64,000 nt of DNA from Sipunculus nudus (lineage: Eukaryota > Annelida > Sipuncula > Golfingiida > Sipunculidae): assembly GCA_026874595.1 (NCBI GenBank), contig CM049315.1:70071916-70135915 (forward strand), in the 5' to 3' direction. The notes beneath the pieces are model-generated. The model ran no database searches and was not told the DNA's origin. It saw only the letters and a program-made list of their open reading frames with translations. The position numbers were made by a program, and so were the translations under genes. Position 1 is the stretch's first letter, and every line of letters starts with the position of its first letter. This document shows, one piece after another, positions 24,760 through 34,763 of this stretch.

Positions 24760-25680
24760 AGAAAAAAAATCAATAACTTGACTAATTTTCAAACTTTTAA
24801 TTTCAAATTTCGGATTTACACAAATTAAATACTTACATTTACATGCTATGAAAATTAAATCAATAGTACTCACAGGAAAAAAAACGTGCCATGGTTTTGC
24901 AAAATTTAAGGTATTGATTTTATTTTTATGCTAATAACTTACAAAATTCAGATCTACTTTAGGGTATACAATTGAATCTTAATTTTAAAAAAAAGTTATA
25001 TACTTGGGAACAAAGTCTCTAGTTTTTAAATTTTTAATGTTGAGTGAATAAATATTTTTCATGAATTTTAACAAAGTCCATCATGTTCGGTCCCTAACTT
25101 AAAGAAATTACAATTAACGGACTGAATTTCTGGCATGTATATAAGAAATAAATAGGAGATTATTTTTGGTAAATGTTAAAAAAAAACGGATAAGTGGTTT
25201 TGATATTAGGCATCCCTGAAGTGTGATAATAGGTTTTTAATGGAAATTTGGGTTTAATGGAAAAATGGGTTTTCCTAAACATCTCAAAGTCATATTGACC
25301 CAATTTTCGGTATGGTAGGAGCATGGAGGTATAATTAGAACAGCATATAAGCTATCTGACTTTTACAAGGTAAAGCGATAACGACAGACTGCGAGTACAA
25401 AGGGCATCCCCCGCGAGCACAATAGACAGCAGTAATAAAACTGCGGGGACTGCCCTATGCCTGTCTTTGATGCTGGAAAGCGGTCCCAGTGCAGACTCCT
25501 CTCTAATTATACCTCCATGGTAGGAGATTTTGGGGACATCTATAATTGTATGACGAATTATGGATTCGTAGGTGTAACGGTTTCAAAACGTGCCAGTCTA
25601 ACGGACAGACAGACGGACGGACGACGGAAAATGGACCACGACTATAGCTCTGATGACTTATCGATAGCTGAGCTAAAAAT
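24760..25680. repeat. Dispersed repeat family B, copy 1
   Basis: Collinear with 39785-40490. Shared landmarks are 'caaaatttaaggta', 'tacaattgaatctt', 'tatggtaggagattttggggacatct', 'aaaacgtgccagt', 'ggaccacgactatagctc' and the closing 'agctgagctaaaa'. The open frame 25457-25735 falls inside it. It ends with a short run of ACGG/ACAG words. Confidence 0.75.
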
Positions 25681-26165
25681 ACCAGTAAAATGCGAAAAAA
25701 AATCAGGAATAACAGGCAATGCAACCATTCTTTAACAGCATTTAGTTTTTTTTTTCAAGGTCAGTTTGGTGCACCAGATAAAAGTTCTGCAACTTCATTT
25801 AGCATATCATATTTCATTGGTCTATTGGTCTACCGAATCCTGAGAAATGTAACCTTTTCTATAAATATTTATCGTCTTATCTGCTCAAACACATTTTTGC
25901 TCCACATTTCAGGGAATGTAAGTCACGGCTGTGACCTAATTTTGGACACGGTCGAACCTGTATCAGTATCTGGAATTGATAGAACTAGTTGTATTTTTCA
26001 GAAGACTAGATGACACCCCACCTGAAACTGGCATGATTGCTGTCAGTATCAAAAACAAAGAAAAAATGAGCGAAAATAGAAAAAAAGCCAACAGGCCTAA
26101 TGTGAATCTGTGCAATGGGATATACATAAGGTAAAATGCTTCCCTGATAATATACTTGGCCATTA
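25681..26165. other. Spacer upstream of the retrotransposon
   Basis: Non-coding, with one copy of small repeat D (about 26090-26144: 'aggcctaatg..aa.ctgtgcaatgggatata') that recurs at 34764-34836 and 35811-35884. Confidence 0.45.
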
Positions 26166-26170
26166 TTAGT

Positions 26171-27359
26171 TGTCACCCCTAACTTAACATGAAAACTTTA
26201 CAACGGATATATCCTATAAAACAACAGGATGGGTTAACGCTCGCCACTTGATTTCATTAATCAAGAAATTAGATCCCGGTCATTACAGGTGACATTTCCA
26301 GGTTCTTTTAAGGACGTGTATAAAAATACCAGACAATCATACACCCAGATCAATAGAAACTATGAGACATGAGGTTAAATTCACAAATATATTCAAGACA
26401 ATACTTACAGAGACACAAGTGTGAGTGTGTGCGTTGATGTGTCAATACGACAGTTCTTCACATTAAAAATACAGGATATTTACTGAGTCCGTGGTTTGTA
26501 TAAAAACCAATAAAGTCCAGTTCCTTCAGAGATCTCTGGTTACTGTTTTGTGTAGAATCTAGCGTGTGGTTAGCAGCATATAGTCTTTCTGAGTTTAGCG
26601 ATCTTCAACTGATCGTGCTTGTCAGCGACCCGGGTAGGTTCACGTTCACATGAATGCAATAGCGCCCTTTGTTTACGTTGAGCTTAGAGTCCTTGACCTT
26701 GCTCGTGTAGCAATGGGTTCACGGCTTACGGCGGTTATGTATCTAGGTCAAGCTGAACTAGGCCGGCAGGTGACAATCGCGCTCTCTCTATATCGCCAAT
26801 ACGAAGCTCTTTCGGCAGCACGGCTGAGTTCTTATGAGCTGGGTCCTTGCCTCATGCAGAAGCTTGCTTCTATGCCGTTCCTGGCGTTTCAATATTCGTG
26901 CGTGCGTGCTGCCACCTCAAGCTTCAAGACCCAACTGAAGGCAGCTTCCAGCGTCTCTCCCTGAACTCTGACGTCACAATCGTCGTCACAATACGGCGAT
27001 CCGGTTCTCTGATTGGCTTATTTCTCAAGTGTCCCATATAAGGATATATGTGACCTAGTTTGACTGTTAGCGTCACCATGGCGACCCACATACCAAATGT
27101 AACAATTACACACGATGCGTGACACGGATAAATCAGCTGATAGCCGATGGGATTCCATACAAGAATACACAATATATATATATACAATCAAGACCTGTCA
27201 ACGCTTTAGGATGAAGCTTCACGTCAATATCAATAGAGAACAGACTTCGTTAAAATATGATACAAAACACCGTACATATTGTCACCGATTTCTGGTGACC
27301 AGACTTCGTTAAACTATGATACAAAACACCGTACATATTGTCACCTATTTCTGGTGACA
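26171..27359 (-). repeat. 3' LTR of the retrotransposon
   Basis: 1189 bp, same length as the other LTR and about 99.7% identical by eye. It begins TGTCACCCC and ends GGTGACA on the plus strand. The 59-bp tandem pair is at 27242-27300 and 27301-27359. Confidence 0.93.
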
Positions 27360-27378
27360 TCACCCCCTCCTTTTAAGG
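27360..27378 (-). promoter_or_regulatory. Polypurine tract
   Basis: Minus strand reads AAAAGGAGGGGGTGA immediately next to the 3' LTR, the expected place and composition for the plus-strand DNA primer. Confidence 0.85.
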
Positions 27379-27579
27379 AAAATACACAGTATTTTCTCGA
27401 TACACCGTATCGTTCTATCTTACAGGGTCCAGCTAAACATATTTACATGTAGCAATACATAGCAATACATAAGGGTCATGTAACAAGTTGTCATTAGTAC
27501 ATGCCCACGGTCTATGACACAGGGCAAAATCTTGTACATGTTTAGACTTAACTGGCTAAACATTATAGCTCATTACATC

Positions 27580-28176
27580 CTAACACTCAGGCAGTCTGCT
27601 AAGAAAATCAGGTCCATGGTTTAGTTTACCTGACACTGCTTCAATATCAAATCTAAACTCTTGTAGAACCAGTGCCCATCTCATTACTCTCTTATTAGCA
27701 CATTTTGATTTGCTAATACACTTTAATGGTTTTTGGTCGGTCTGAATGGTGAACGGTCTACAAGCCAGGTACATCTCAAATTTCTGTACAGACCATACAA
27801 TTGCTAATGACTCTTTCTCGATGGTGGAGTAATTTCTCTCCCTGGGCAATAGTTTACGACTGGCATAAGCTACTGGGTGCATGATCCCCTCGTGTCTTTG
27901 CATCAGGATACAGCCAATACCCACATCAGATGCATCACATTTCAAATAAAATCGTTTACTGAAATCAGGTAGTTTCAGTATGGGAGGGTCTGACAGTTTA
28001 GCCTTTAGAGAACAGTACGCGTTCTCGTGTACGGGTTTCCAGTCTAGTTTGTTAGGTTGACCTTTACGCGTTAGATCAGTCAAGGGCACCGCTATTTCCG
28101 CATAGTTTGGCACGAATTTTCGATAGTACCCTGTAAGACCTAGGAATGCTCGCAAAGCCTTCTTTGTCTTAGGTCT
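27580..28176 (-). pseudogene. RT connection / RNase H fragment of the Gmr1-like element
   Basis: Open frame of about 195 codons without its own ATG: it enters from the deletion junction near 28176-28180 in a different frame from the integrase. The first residues (PKTKKALRAFLGLTGYYRKF) are the thumb/connection that normally follows the RT palm. RNase H follows, with CDAS, the IEKE glutamate, TDQKPL, and a C-terminal NHGPDFLSR. The upstream RT palm and fingers with the YxDD box are absent. The frame ends at 27580, about 200 bp before the polypurine tract. It is a remnant and not an independent gene. Confidence 0.9.
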
Positions 28177-28177
28177 A

Positions 28178-31084
28178 TCAGTGCTCTGTTTCCCCGTCTA
28201 CACCGTCAGGATCATGTATAGAATCAGGTGCGCCCTTGGCTACCGCTGCCAGAATATGCTGGGGCTCGTTTCTAGCATGGTACCGTTTCAGCATATTCAC
28301 GTGGTAGGTTTTAACCTTATCGCCAATCTTAATCCGATAGTCTAAGTCCCCAACCCTGTTTACAATAGTATAGGGGCCTTTCCACTGTACCATTAATTTG
28401 TTCCGCTCCGTCGGGAGTAACAACAAAACTTCGTCTCCGGCCTCAAACCTGCGCGTGCATTTACCTCTATCATATAACAGTCTGTGTCTGTTCGCTGATT
28501 TGTTCAACGCCTCTCTAGCTAACGCGCATGTGTCGCTTAGTTTGTCTTGTAGGTCCAGGACGTATTGGTACGTGGTTTTAGTCTCGACGCTAGTATCTCG
28601 CTTGGTCCACAGATCCCTTAGAATCCGCATCGGTCCTCTAACGATCCTACCATAGAGCAACTCAAAGGGTGAGAACCCTGTGCTCTCATGTGGCGCTTCT
28701 CGGTACGCAAAAAGCACGGCGCTGAGGTACCGATCCCAATCTCGCGGTCTTTCCTCGCACATCCGTTTCAACATTAACTTTAACGTTCCATTGAATCTCT
28801 CCACCATTCCGTTGCACATAGGATGGTAAGGAGTAGTGGTGAGCTGTCTTACAGACAAAACACGGCTAACTTCTCGCATGAGGTCTGATGTAAATTGTGT
28901 TCCCATGTCAGTAAGCACCTCTGACGGCACTCCTAACCGCGCATAAATATCAACTAGCGCATCAGCCACAGAGACTGTATCTATGTTCTTTAAAGCAACA
29001 GCCTCCGGATATCTAGTGGCATAATCCATAACGGTCAGAATATACCTGTGACCTCTCTCCGACGCTGGATGGATCGGCCCAACCAGATCCATCGAAATTC
29101 TATGCCAGGGCTCATCAATTAATGGCATCTGGCCTAACGTAGCTCCAGGCACCTTGCCTTTCGGTATGGTTTTCTGGCAAATGGGACAGGACTTGCAAAA
29201 CTCAGCAATGTCATTATACATCCCTTTCCAGAAAAACTGAGTTCTCACGCGGTCGTGCGTTTTGTCTATGCCCTGGTGGCCCGCCATAACCGCTTCGTGG
29301 CCCATCCTCATTACGTCGTACCGTAACGTCTGAGGTACCACCACTCGAGATCCATCTTGATCTCCCCGTTTGTCACTCACAACCCGAACTAAATATCCGT
29401 CCTCAATTCTAAACGGACTATCATTTCTAGCCTCTCTAGCTAGCCTCCAATACGGCGCTAAAGACCCATCCTCCTCCTGCGCCTTCAAAAATTCGGCCGG
29501 ACTCACATCGGCAACTGGGCTTGCAACATTCAAGCTACGCGTCGGTATCTGTTTCTCTCGTGCAGCGCTCCGTGTCTCCACCGCGGACGACACCTCCTTT
29601 TGTGACTCTACACCGTCACACACTATGCCTGAGGACCGCTCAGACTTCCACGTCGGGTCCGGATCATACGGATCACGTGCTCCCGCTACGTTACCTAGCG
29701 CTAAATCACATACAGCATCCCCGACCACCATTGCCTCGATAGTACCGACAAAGTACGCACAGTCCACATTAATCCTAGCCGTAGGAAATTGTCTTACAGA
29801 CCCGTCGAACAACCTACACTCGACCTGGTGTCCGGTGAACTGATTCGGCTCGACGTACGACTCACGTATTCCTGCCGAGGAACATCCCAAATCCCGCAGC
29901 ACCCTCGCTGACTTACCATTCACCAGCCCTTCACACACAGGTAACGAGATTCCGCCTTCTGTCTGGGCAGCAAATCCTAACGACTGACTCGGACTCTCTA
30001 CTTCCGGTTTCACCGCACCGACTGTCTCCGTTTCCGCCTCGACTACTGCAATTGACATAGTCTCCGGTTTCTGTTTTGGGTTATACGGGGGGCTAAAATT
30101 AGTCCTATACCTCTGCTGATCGCCAGCAGCACGCCCTACTTGAGGGGAAGACCTAGGCCTCGACCGGGCACTAGTCTTACATTCCCGCGCCTTATGTCCC
30201 AGTTCATTACATAAATAACATCTGATGCCTCCTGATGGCTTAAATGTCTGACCGTCCGGACTGCGCTCAACCTCTCGCTTCTCTCTAGGCTGAGATACCG
30301 GTTGCGCTGGACGCGGCACATTATTGCCATAACGAGGACCTGCTGTAAGGCTGTGTACACCGTGAGCCTCCGTATAACTCTCGGCTAAGTCTACCATACT
30401 ATCAAAGTCACGACACCGTCTCTCTTTCAAAAACATAGAGAGATCCCTACTACAGCAGTTTACGAACTGCTCACACATCAACAGGTTAACTACCCCGTCG
30501 TAGTCACCTCCGACCCCTGCCATCCCTATCCAATGGTCTAGGTATCCACTCAGTCTCACCGCAAACTGACTCGGCGTTTCGCCTCGCTCAGGCCTACAAG
30601 TCCGAAACTTGTGTCGATAACCCTCTTCGGTCATTTGGTATCGCTTTAACAAGGCTATCTTTAACTTATCGTAATCCATGGCCTCACTAACCGATAACTG
30701 TGTGTAAGTCCCTAGCGCCTTACCCCGCAGTAACGGACTCAGGTGTAACGCCCAATTCTCCCTATCATAGCCTTGACATACAGCTAATCGTTCAAATCGC
30801 TCAAGAAACGCATCTAGCTGATCGTGAGCCTCATCAAAAGGTGGAAGCTGGATTTTCGGGAATACATCCCTACTTCTCTCTTCTTTAACCCCAGAGTCAG
30901 ACTTCAACCTTAGAACCTCTAATTCGTGGGCTCTAGCCTCTCGCTCGCGCTCTAATTCCCGCTGCCTAGCTCTTTCTTCACGTTCTTCATCCGCACGCCG
31001 TCTAGCCTCAACATAATCTTGTAAAGCTTGGTCCTTAAGCCCCAAGGCCTGTCCGCATCTAACAAGTGACTCTAACGTCTCCAT
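28178..31084 (-). CDS. gag-protease-integrase polyprotein of the Gmr1-like element
   Basis: A single 968-residue frame starting at ATG 31084. Residues about 20-65 are a charged coiled-coil. Residues about 75-245 are a capsid whose end (LLMCEQFVNCCSRDL and following) resembles the SCAN domain, a fold known to derive from Gmr1-like gag. A CCHC zinc knuckle lies at C289, C292, H297 and C302. The retropepsin-like domain is at about 380-470, but its active site reads DLG (398-400) where DTG or DSG is expected, so protease activity is doubtful. Integrase: HHCC finger H596, H603, C633, C636; catalytic triad D666, D726, E762 with the canonical 35-residue D-E spacing; GPY/F module around 903-935. The frame stops shortly after the integrase, where reverse transcriptase would be expected. 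No env is present. Confidence 0.93.
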   Translation of the reverse strand: METLESLVRCGQALGLKDQALQDYVEARRRADEEREERARQRELEREREARAHELEVLRLKSDSGVKEERSRDVFPKIQLPPFDEAHDQLDAFLERFERLAVCQGYDRENWALHLSPLLRGKALGTYTQLSVSEAMDYDKLKIALLKRYQMTEEGYRHKFRTCRPERGETPSQFAVRLSGYLDHWIGMAGVGGDYDGVVNLLMCEQFVNCCSRDLSMFLKERRCRDFDSMVDLAESYTEAHGVHSLTAGPRYGNNVPRPAQPVSQPREKREVERSPDGQTFKPSGGIRCYLCNELGHKARECKTSARSRPRSSPQVGRAAGDQQRYRTNFSPPYNPKQKPETMSIAVVEAETETVGAVKPEVESPSQSLGFAAQTEGGISLPVCEGLVNGKSARVLRDLGCSSAGIRESYVEPNQFTGHQVECRLFDGSVRQFPTARINVDCAYFVGTIEAMVVGDAVCDLALGNVAGARDPYDPDPTWKSERSSGIVCDGVESQKEVSSAVETRSAAREKQIPTRSLNVASPVADVSPAEFLKAQEEDGSLAPYWRLAREARNDSPFRIEDGYLVRVVSDKRGDQDGSRVVVPQTLRYDVMRMGHEAVMAGHQGIDKTHDRVRTQFFWKGMYNDIAEFCKSCPICQKTIPKGKVPGATLGQMPLIDEPWHRISMDLVGPIHPASERGHRYILTVMDYATRYPEAVALKNIDTVSVADALVDIYARLGVPSEVLTDMGTQFTSDLMREVSRVLSVRQLTTTPYHPMCNGMVERFNGTLKLMLKRMCEERPRDWDRYLSAVLFAYREAPHESTGFSPFELLYGRIVRGPMRILRDLWTKRDTSVETKTTYQYVLDLQDKLSDTCALAREALNKSANRHRLLYDRGKCTRRFEAGDEVLLLLPTERNKLMVQWKGPYTIVNRVGDLDYRIKIGDKVKTYHVNMLKRYHARNEPQHILAAVAKGAPDSIHDPDGVDGETEH

Positions 31085-31779
31085 GGTAACGCTCTAACCT
31101 AGTAAGATTCCAGTATCTAGTAATATCCGCTCTTAAAAATCCGTAAATACGTACTGTTAAAGCCAACCTAACGAACCGGCGGTATCCGTACAATTACACT
31201 ACGGTAGCTCTACGCATCAAAATCTACTTATACGGACGGACGGACGGAAGGTCGGACGAAGGGTCAGACGGATGGACGGATGGATATCAAGATATCAATA
31301 AACACCATGCACCTATGATTACCAAGCCAATCGGGAGGGGTAAACTTACCTGTAAAGAGACCCTACCACGTGACCAATCACAAACCAGTGTAGGAAAAAT
31401 TATACCAGGGCGTATCTCACAACATCAAAAATTTTCACTCTAATCTGGGTTTATATCAAACCAGTAATGATGTTCAGGTATCACTGAACTAGCATTACTC
31501 ACAAAACATGCATGTGTTCTAGCCAAATCTTCAAGGTATATGCTAATCCTGAAACAATGTTGTGCTTCAGGTAATATTCTCACTGAATAAATATTAACTC
31601 CTAATAGTGGGGTAATTTCATTGAGCAAGTAAACACTATAACATCAGTTTGGTGTCATTTCCAATTATTAATTCAGATCAACTCTGGTTTGAGTATATGA
31701 ATGTCTGGTTTCAGTACTGTTTTCTCAGTTCAAAACTTCTGAAACTTACTGTAATTAGCCAGTTTTTTTAAGGCTAATT
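31085..31779 (-). other. Untranslated leader of the retrotransposon
   Basis: About 0.7 kb between the primer-binding site and the gag start. It contains a (GGAC/GGAT)n-like tract near 31233-31283. No coding capacity. Confidence 0.7.
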
Positions 31780-31799
31780 ATATCCTGGCACGCTCGCCA
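31780..31799 (-). promoter_or_regulatory. Primer-binding site candidate
   Basis: Five bases inside the 5' LTR edge, the minus strand reads TGGCGAGCGTGCCAGGAT. It starts with TGG, complementary to the CCA end of a tRNA. The implied tRNA 3' end has a G discriminator base, which fits Ser or Asp tRNAs, but I could not match a specific tRNA from memory. Confidence 0.6.
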
Positions 31800-31804
31800 T
31801 ACAA

Positions 31805-32993
31805 TGTCACCCCTAACTTAACATGAAAACTTTACAACGGATATATCCTATAAAACAACAGGATGGGTTAACGCTCGCCACTTGATTTCATTAATCAAGA
31901 AATTAGATCCCGGTCATTACAGGTGACATTTCCAGGTTCTTTTAAGGACGTGTATAAAAATACCAGACAATCATACACCCAGATCAATAGAAACTATGAG
32001 ACATGAGGTTAAATTCACAAATATATTCAAGACAATACTTACAGAGACACAAGTGTGAGTGTGTGCGTTGATGTGTCAATACGACAGTTCTTCACATTAA
32101 AAATACAGGATATTTACTGAGTCCGTGGTTTGTATAAAAACCAATAAAGTCCAGTTCCTTCAGAGATCTCTGGTTACTGTTTTGTGTAGAATCTAGCGTG
32201 TGGTTAGCAGCATATAGTCTTTCTGAGTTTAGCGATCTTCAACTGATCTTGCTTGTCAGCGACCCGGGTAGGTTCACGTTCACATGAATGCAATAGCGCC
32301 CTTTGTTTACGTTGAGCTTAGAGTCCTTGACCTTGCTCGTGTAGCAATGGGTTCACGGCTTACGGCGGTTATGTATCTAGGTCAAGCTGAACTAGGCCGG
32401 CAGGTGACAAACGCGCTCTCTCTATATCGCCAATACGAAGCTCTTTCGGCAGCACGGCTGAGTTCTTATGAGCTGGGTCCTTGCCTCATGCAGAAGCTTG
32501 CTTCTATGCCGTTCCTGGCGTTTCAATATTCGTGCGTGCGTGCTGCCACCTCAAGCTTCAAGACCCAACTGAAGGCAGCTTCCAGCGTCTCTCCCTGAAC
32601 TCTGACGTCACAATCGTCGTCACAATACGGCGATCCGGTTCTCTGATTGGCTTATTTCTCAAGTGTCCCATATAAGGATATATGTGACCTAGTTTGACTG
32701 TTAGCGTCACCATGGCGACCCACATACCAAATGTAACAATTACACACGATGCGTGACACGGATAAATCAGCTGATAGCCGATGGGATTCCATACAAGAAT
32801 ACACAATATATATATATACAATCAAGACCTGTCAACGCTTTAGGATGAAGCTTCACGTCAATATCAATAGAGAACAGACTTCGTTAAACTATGATACAAA
32901 ACACCGTACATATTGTCACCGATTTCTGGTGACCAGACTTCGTTAAACTATGATACAAAACACCGTACATATTGTCACCTATTTCTGGTGACA
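31805..32993 (-). repeat. 5' LTR of the retrotransposon
   Basis: 1189 bp, the 5' LTR in element orientation. Its U5-side edge at 31805 is followed by the primer-binding site. The outer end (32876-32993) contains two tandem 59-bp copies of a segment present once in the solo LTR at 9112. It carries a CCAAT-type word (ctgattggctt at about 32643) and an X-box-like palindrome (GTCACCATGGCGAC at about 32706). Open frames inside are shared by both LTRs and are not separate genes. Confidence 0.93.
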
Positions 32994-33065
32994 TTAGTTT
33001 TATGTTTGTTTTACATGTGTGACAAGCAAAAATTAAGTGCTGAAAAAATTGAACCTGAGGCACCA

Positions 33066-34763
33066 ACTAGAATATGGAAAGTCGACAACTGACAACAGGT
33101 ATCTGCTATATCACAGAGGCATGGATAAAGTGAGGCATGGAATCTTTCCTATAACGCGACAGTCCTCCAAATCTGTGCATCTCTGAAGTACCCAAACACA
33201 TAGAGGGAAAAAAACTAATGATTAATGTAGGTGGCACAATCTTCTATTAATCTGCAAAATTTCAGGCCTCTCTTTAGAAAAATGGATAAACGTATTACAA
33301 GAATACATGATTGAAGGTGGTGCCACCTATCTTGTAGCGTCATATCGACCCTCTGGCATTACGACCAGATTACTAGCGCCAGAGTGTCATTACAGCTATG
33401 TCTGAGGAACGCATTAATGAAGATGCAAATATTTTCGTCATTTCTAACAATGCTTCATGGTCTACAGGTAAACTGTCAATCAACATAAACCAGACAAATC
33501 GTTAGCATTTTTGTATACTTTCTAATAATACCAAACATGAGCGAGAAAAGTTCCGTTTTAACCCAGCACATTGGTAAACCCTTTGGCGTGTTTGTTGAAT
33601 TTATGACCACTTGAACACAAGCATGGTTCGCACGGGTTACAGGACGCAGGCAGCTTGCAGGCGATACAGGAAATGACCCGTGTCCATGGAGACGGTGTTT
33701 CAGTTTGGGTTGTGAGCTCACATGTATACTATTGTGTAAATTCATTATTTTTAGCATAATATTGAGATTATGGGCCTTTTACCACGATATGAATGCAACC
33801 TGATGCAAGATCACTGCGATACATTCTTAGATATAACTTGTATCACGACTCGAGTAGGCTTACCAGTCCAATTATCCGATAGCCTACTGAGTCGGGTTGT
33901 CACGGCTAACTATCTTGTGTATGAGAAAGCTATCCACTCCTGAGATAAGTGCCTGAATGTATTCTACAATACGTGATTGTAGGTAGTGTTACCAGTCTAG
34001 TGTTTGAAAAATCTACTCAAGATGGATGGACACACAATATGTCAGGCCATACACTGAACGATTCCTGAGATAAGTCTGGTTTTCACCAAAAACAGATCTA
34101 CAGATGGACCCTCGATGAATTTGTAGGTAGCACCTACAACAATGCTATCCAAGACAGATAAATGTACATGCATAATTTCAGGCTGATGCATCCATCCACT
34201 CCTGAGATAAGGATAATTTTCACCAAAACAGATTTATAGATGGACGTACAAGATCGAGGCATCCAAGTTCTATGGACATGCAAAATTTTAGGCCGATACG
34301 GCAAACCACTCCTGGAAAGAGGGCATCAGTTTATTCCACGAAAACGGGAAGGGAGGTTGCGTCATCTGTCTGGTCTACGAGAATACTATACATGATGGAT
34401 GGACAAGTCAAACTTCAGATCAATACACTGCACCACTCCTAAGATATGAGTGATTTACAAACAAAGGAAACGCATGTATTGACGCAATGTGAAAACGAGT
34501 GCAAATGACAGATACGTCAAAGCACTCCTGAGAAATCAGCAGGGACATAAACTGTGAAAAACTCATCGTAGGAGGCGCCCCCAGCCTGTGTATGAGAAAG
34601 CCATCGAAGTTGCATGGAGAGCCAAAAAATCAGGCCGATACATCACACTTCTCTTCAGTTAGGTGCACTCGGCTAACCCAAAACATCGCATACGCTCACA
34701 GGTTTGCAACATATGACGTGGCGCCACTAGTCATCAGGAACAAAAAAATAGTCATTAAATAAC
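33066..34763. repeat. Repeat mosaic: GGCGCC-family segment with embedded family C
   Basis: Begins with the same 'actagaatatgg..agtcgac' start as 23383 and carries diverged '.caaaatttcaggc.gata' and 'actcctgagataag' units through to about 34720. Family C (33350-33910) is embedded. The open frames (33476-33757 and others) fall in repeats. Confidence 0.6.
33350..33910. repeat. Dispersed repeat family C, copy 1
   Basis: Collinear over about 560 bp with 59690-60260. Landmarks in order: 'atattcgtcat', 'catgagcg.gaaaa', 'ggacgcag', 'ccatggagacgg', 'gagttcacatgtat', 'ttccacgatatgaatgcaac', 'ccactgcgat.cattc' and 'gttgtcacggcta'. Similar throughout with no conserved frame; not recognised. Confidence 0.75.

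Larger units (their letters stand above)
26171..32993 (-). mobile_element. Gmr1-like Ty3/Gypsy LTR retrotransposon, RT-deleted
   Basis: A 6823-bp insertion flanked by the 5-bp target-site duplication TTAGT (26166-26170 and 32994-32998). It has two 1189-bp LTRs with TG...CA ends, which differ at only three positions I could find (26615/32249, 26777/32411, 27255/32889), so the insertion is recent. Read on the minus strand the order is: 5' LTR, primer-binding site, about 0.7 kb leader, gag with a SCAN-like capsid and CCHC knuckle, protease, integrase, then RNase H, polypurine tract, 3' LTR. Integrase before RNase H is the pol order reported for Gmr1-like elements and is not the usual Ty3/Gypsy order. 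No reverse-transcriptase palm with a YxDD motif exists in the element: the integrase stop (28178) is followed within a few bases by the RT thumb/RNase H frame. The copy is therefore defective and could move only with proteins from an intact relative. Confidence 0.93.

Noticed and set aside
29370-30888. Plus-strand open frames opposite the gag-integrase gene
   Set aside because: Antisense shadows of the long minus-strand coding frame.
26171-32993. Interpretation as an endogenous retrovirus with env
   Set aside because: No env-like frame, signal peptide or transmembrane protein lies between RNase H and the polypurine tract.
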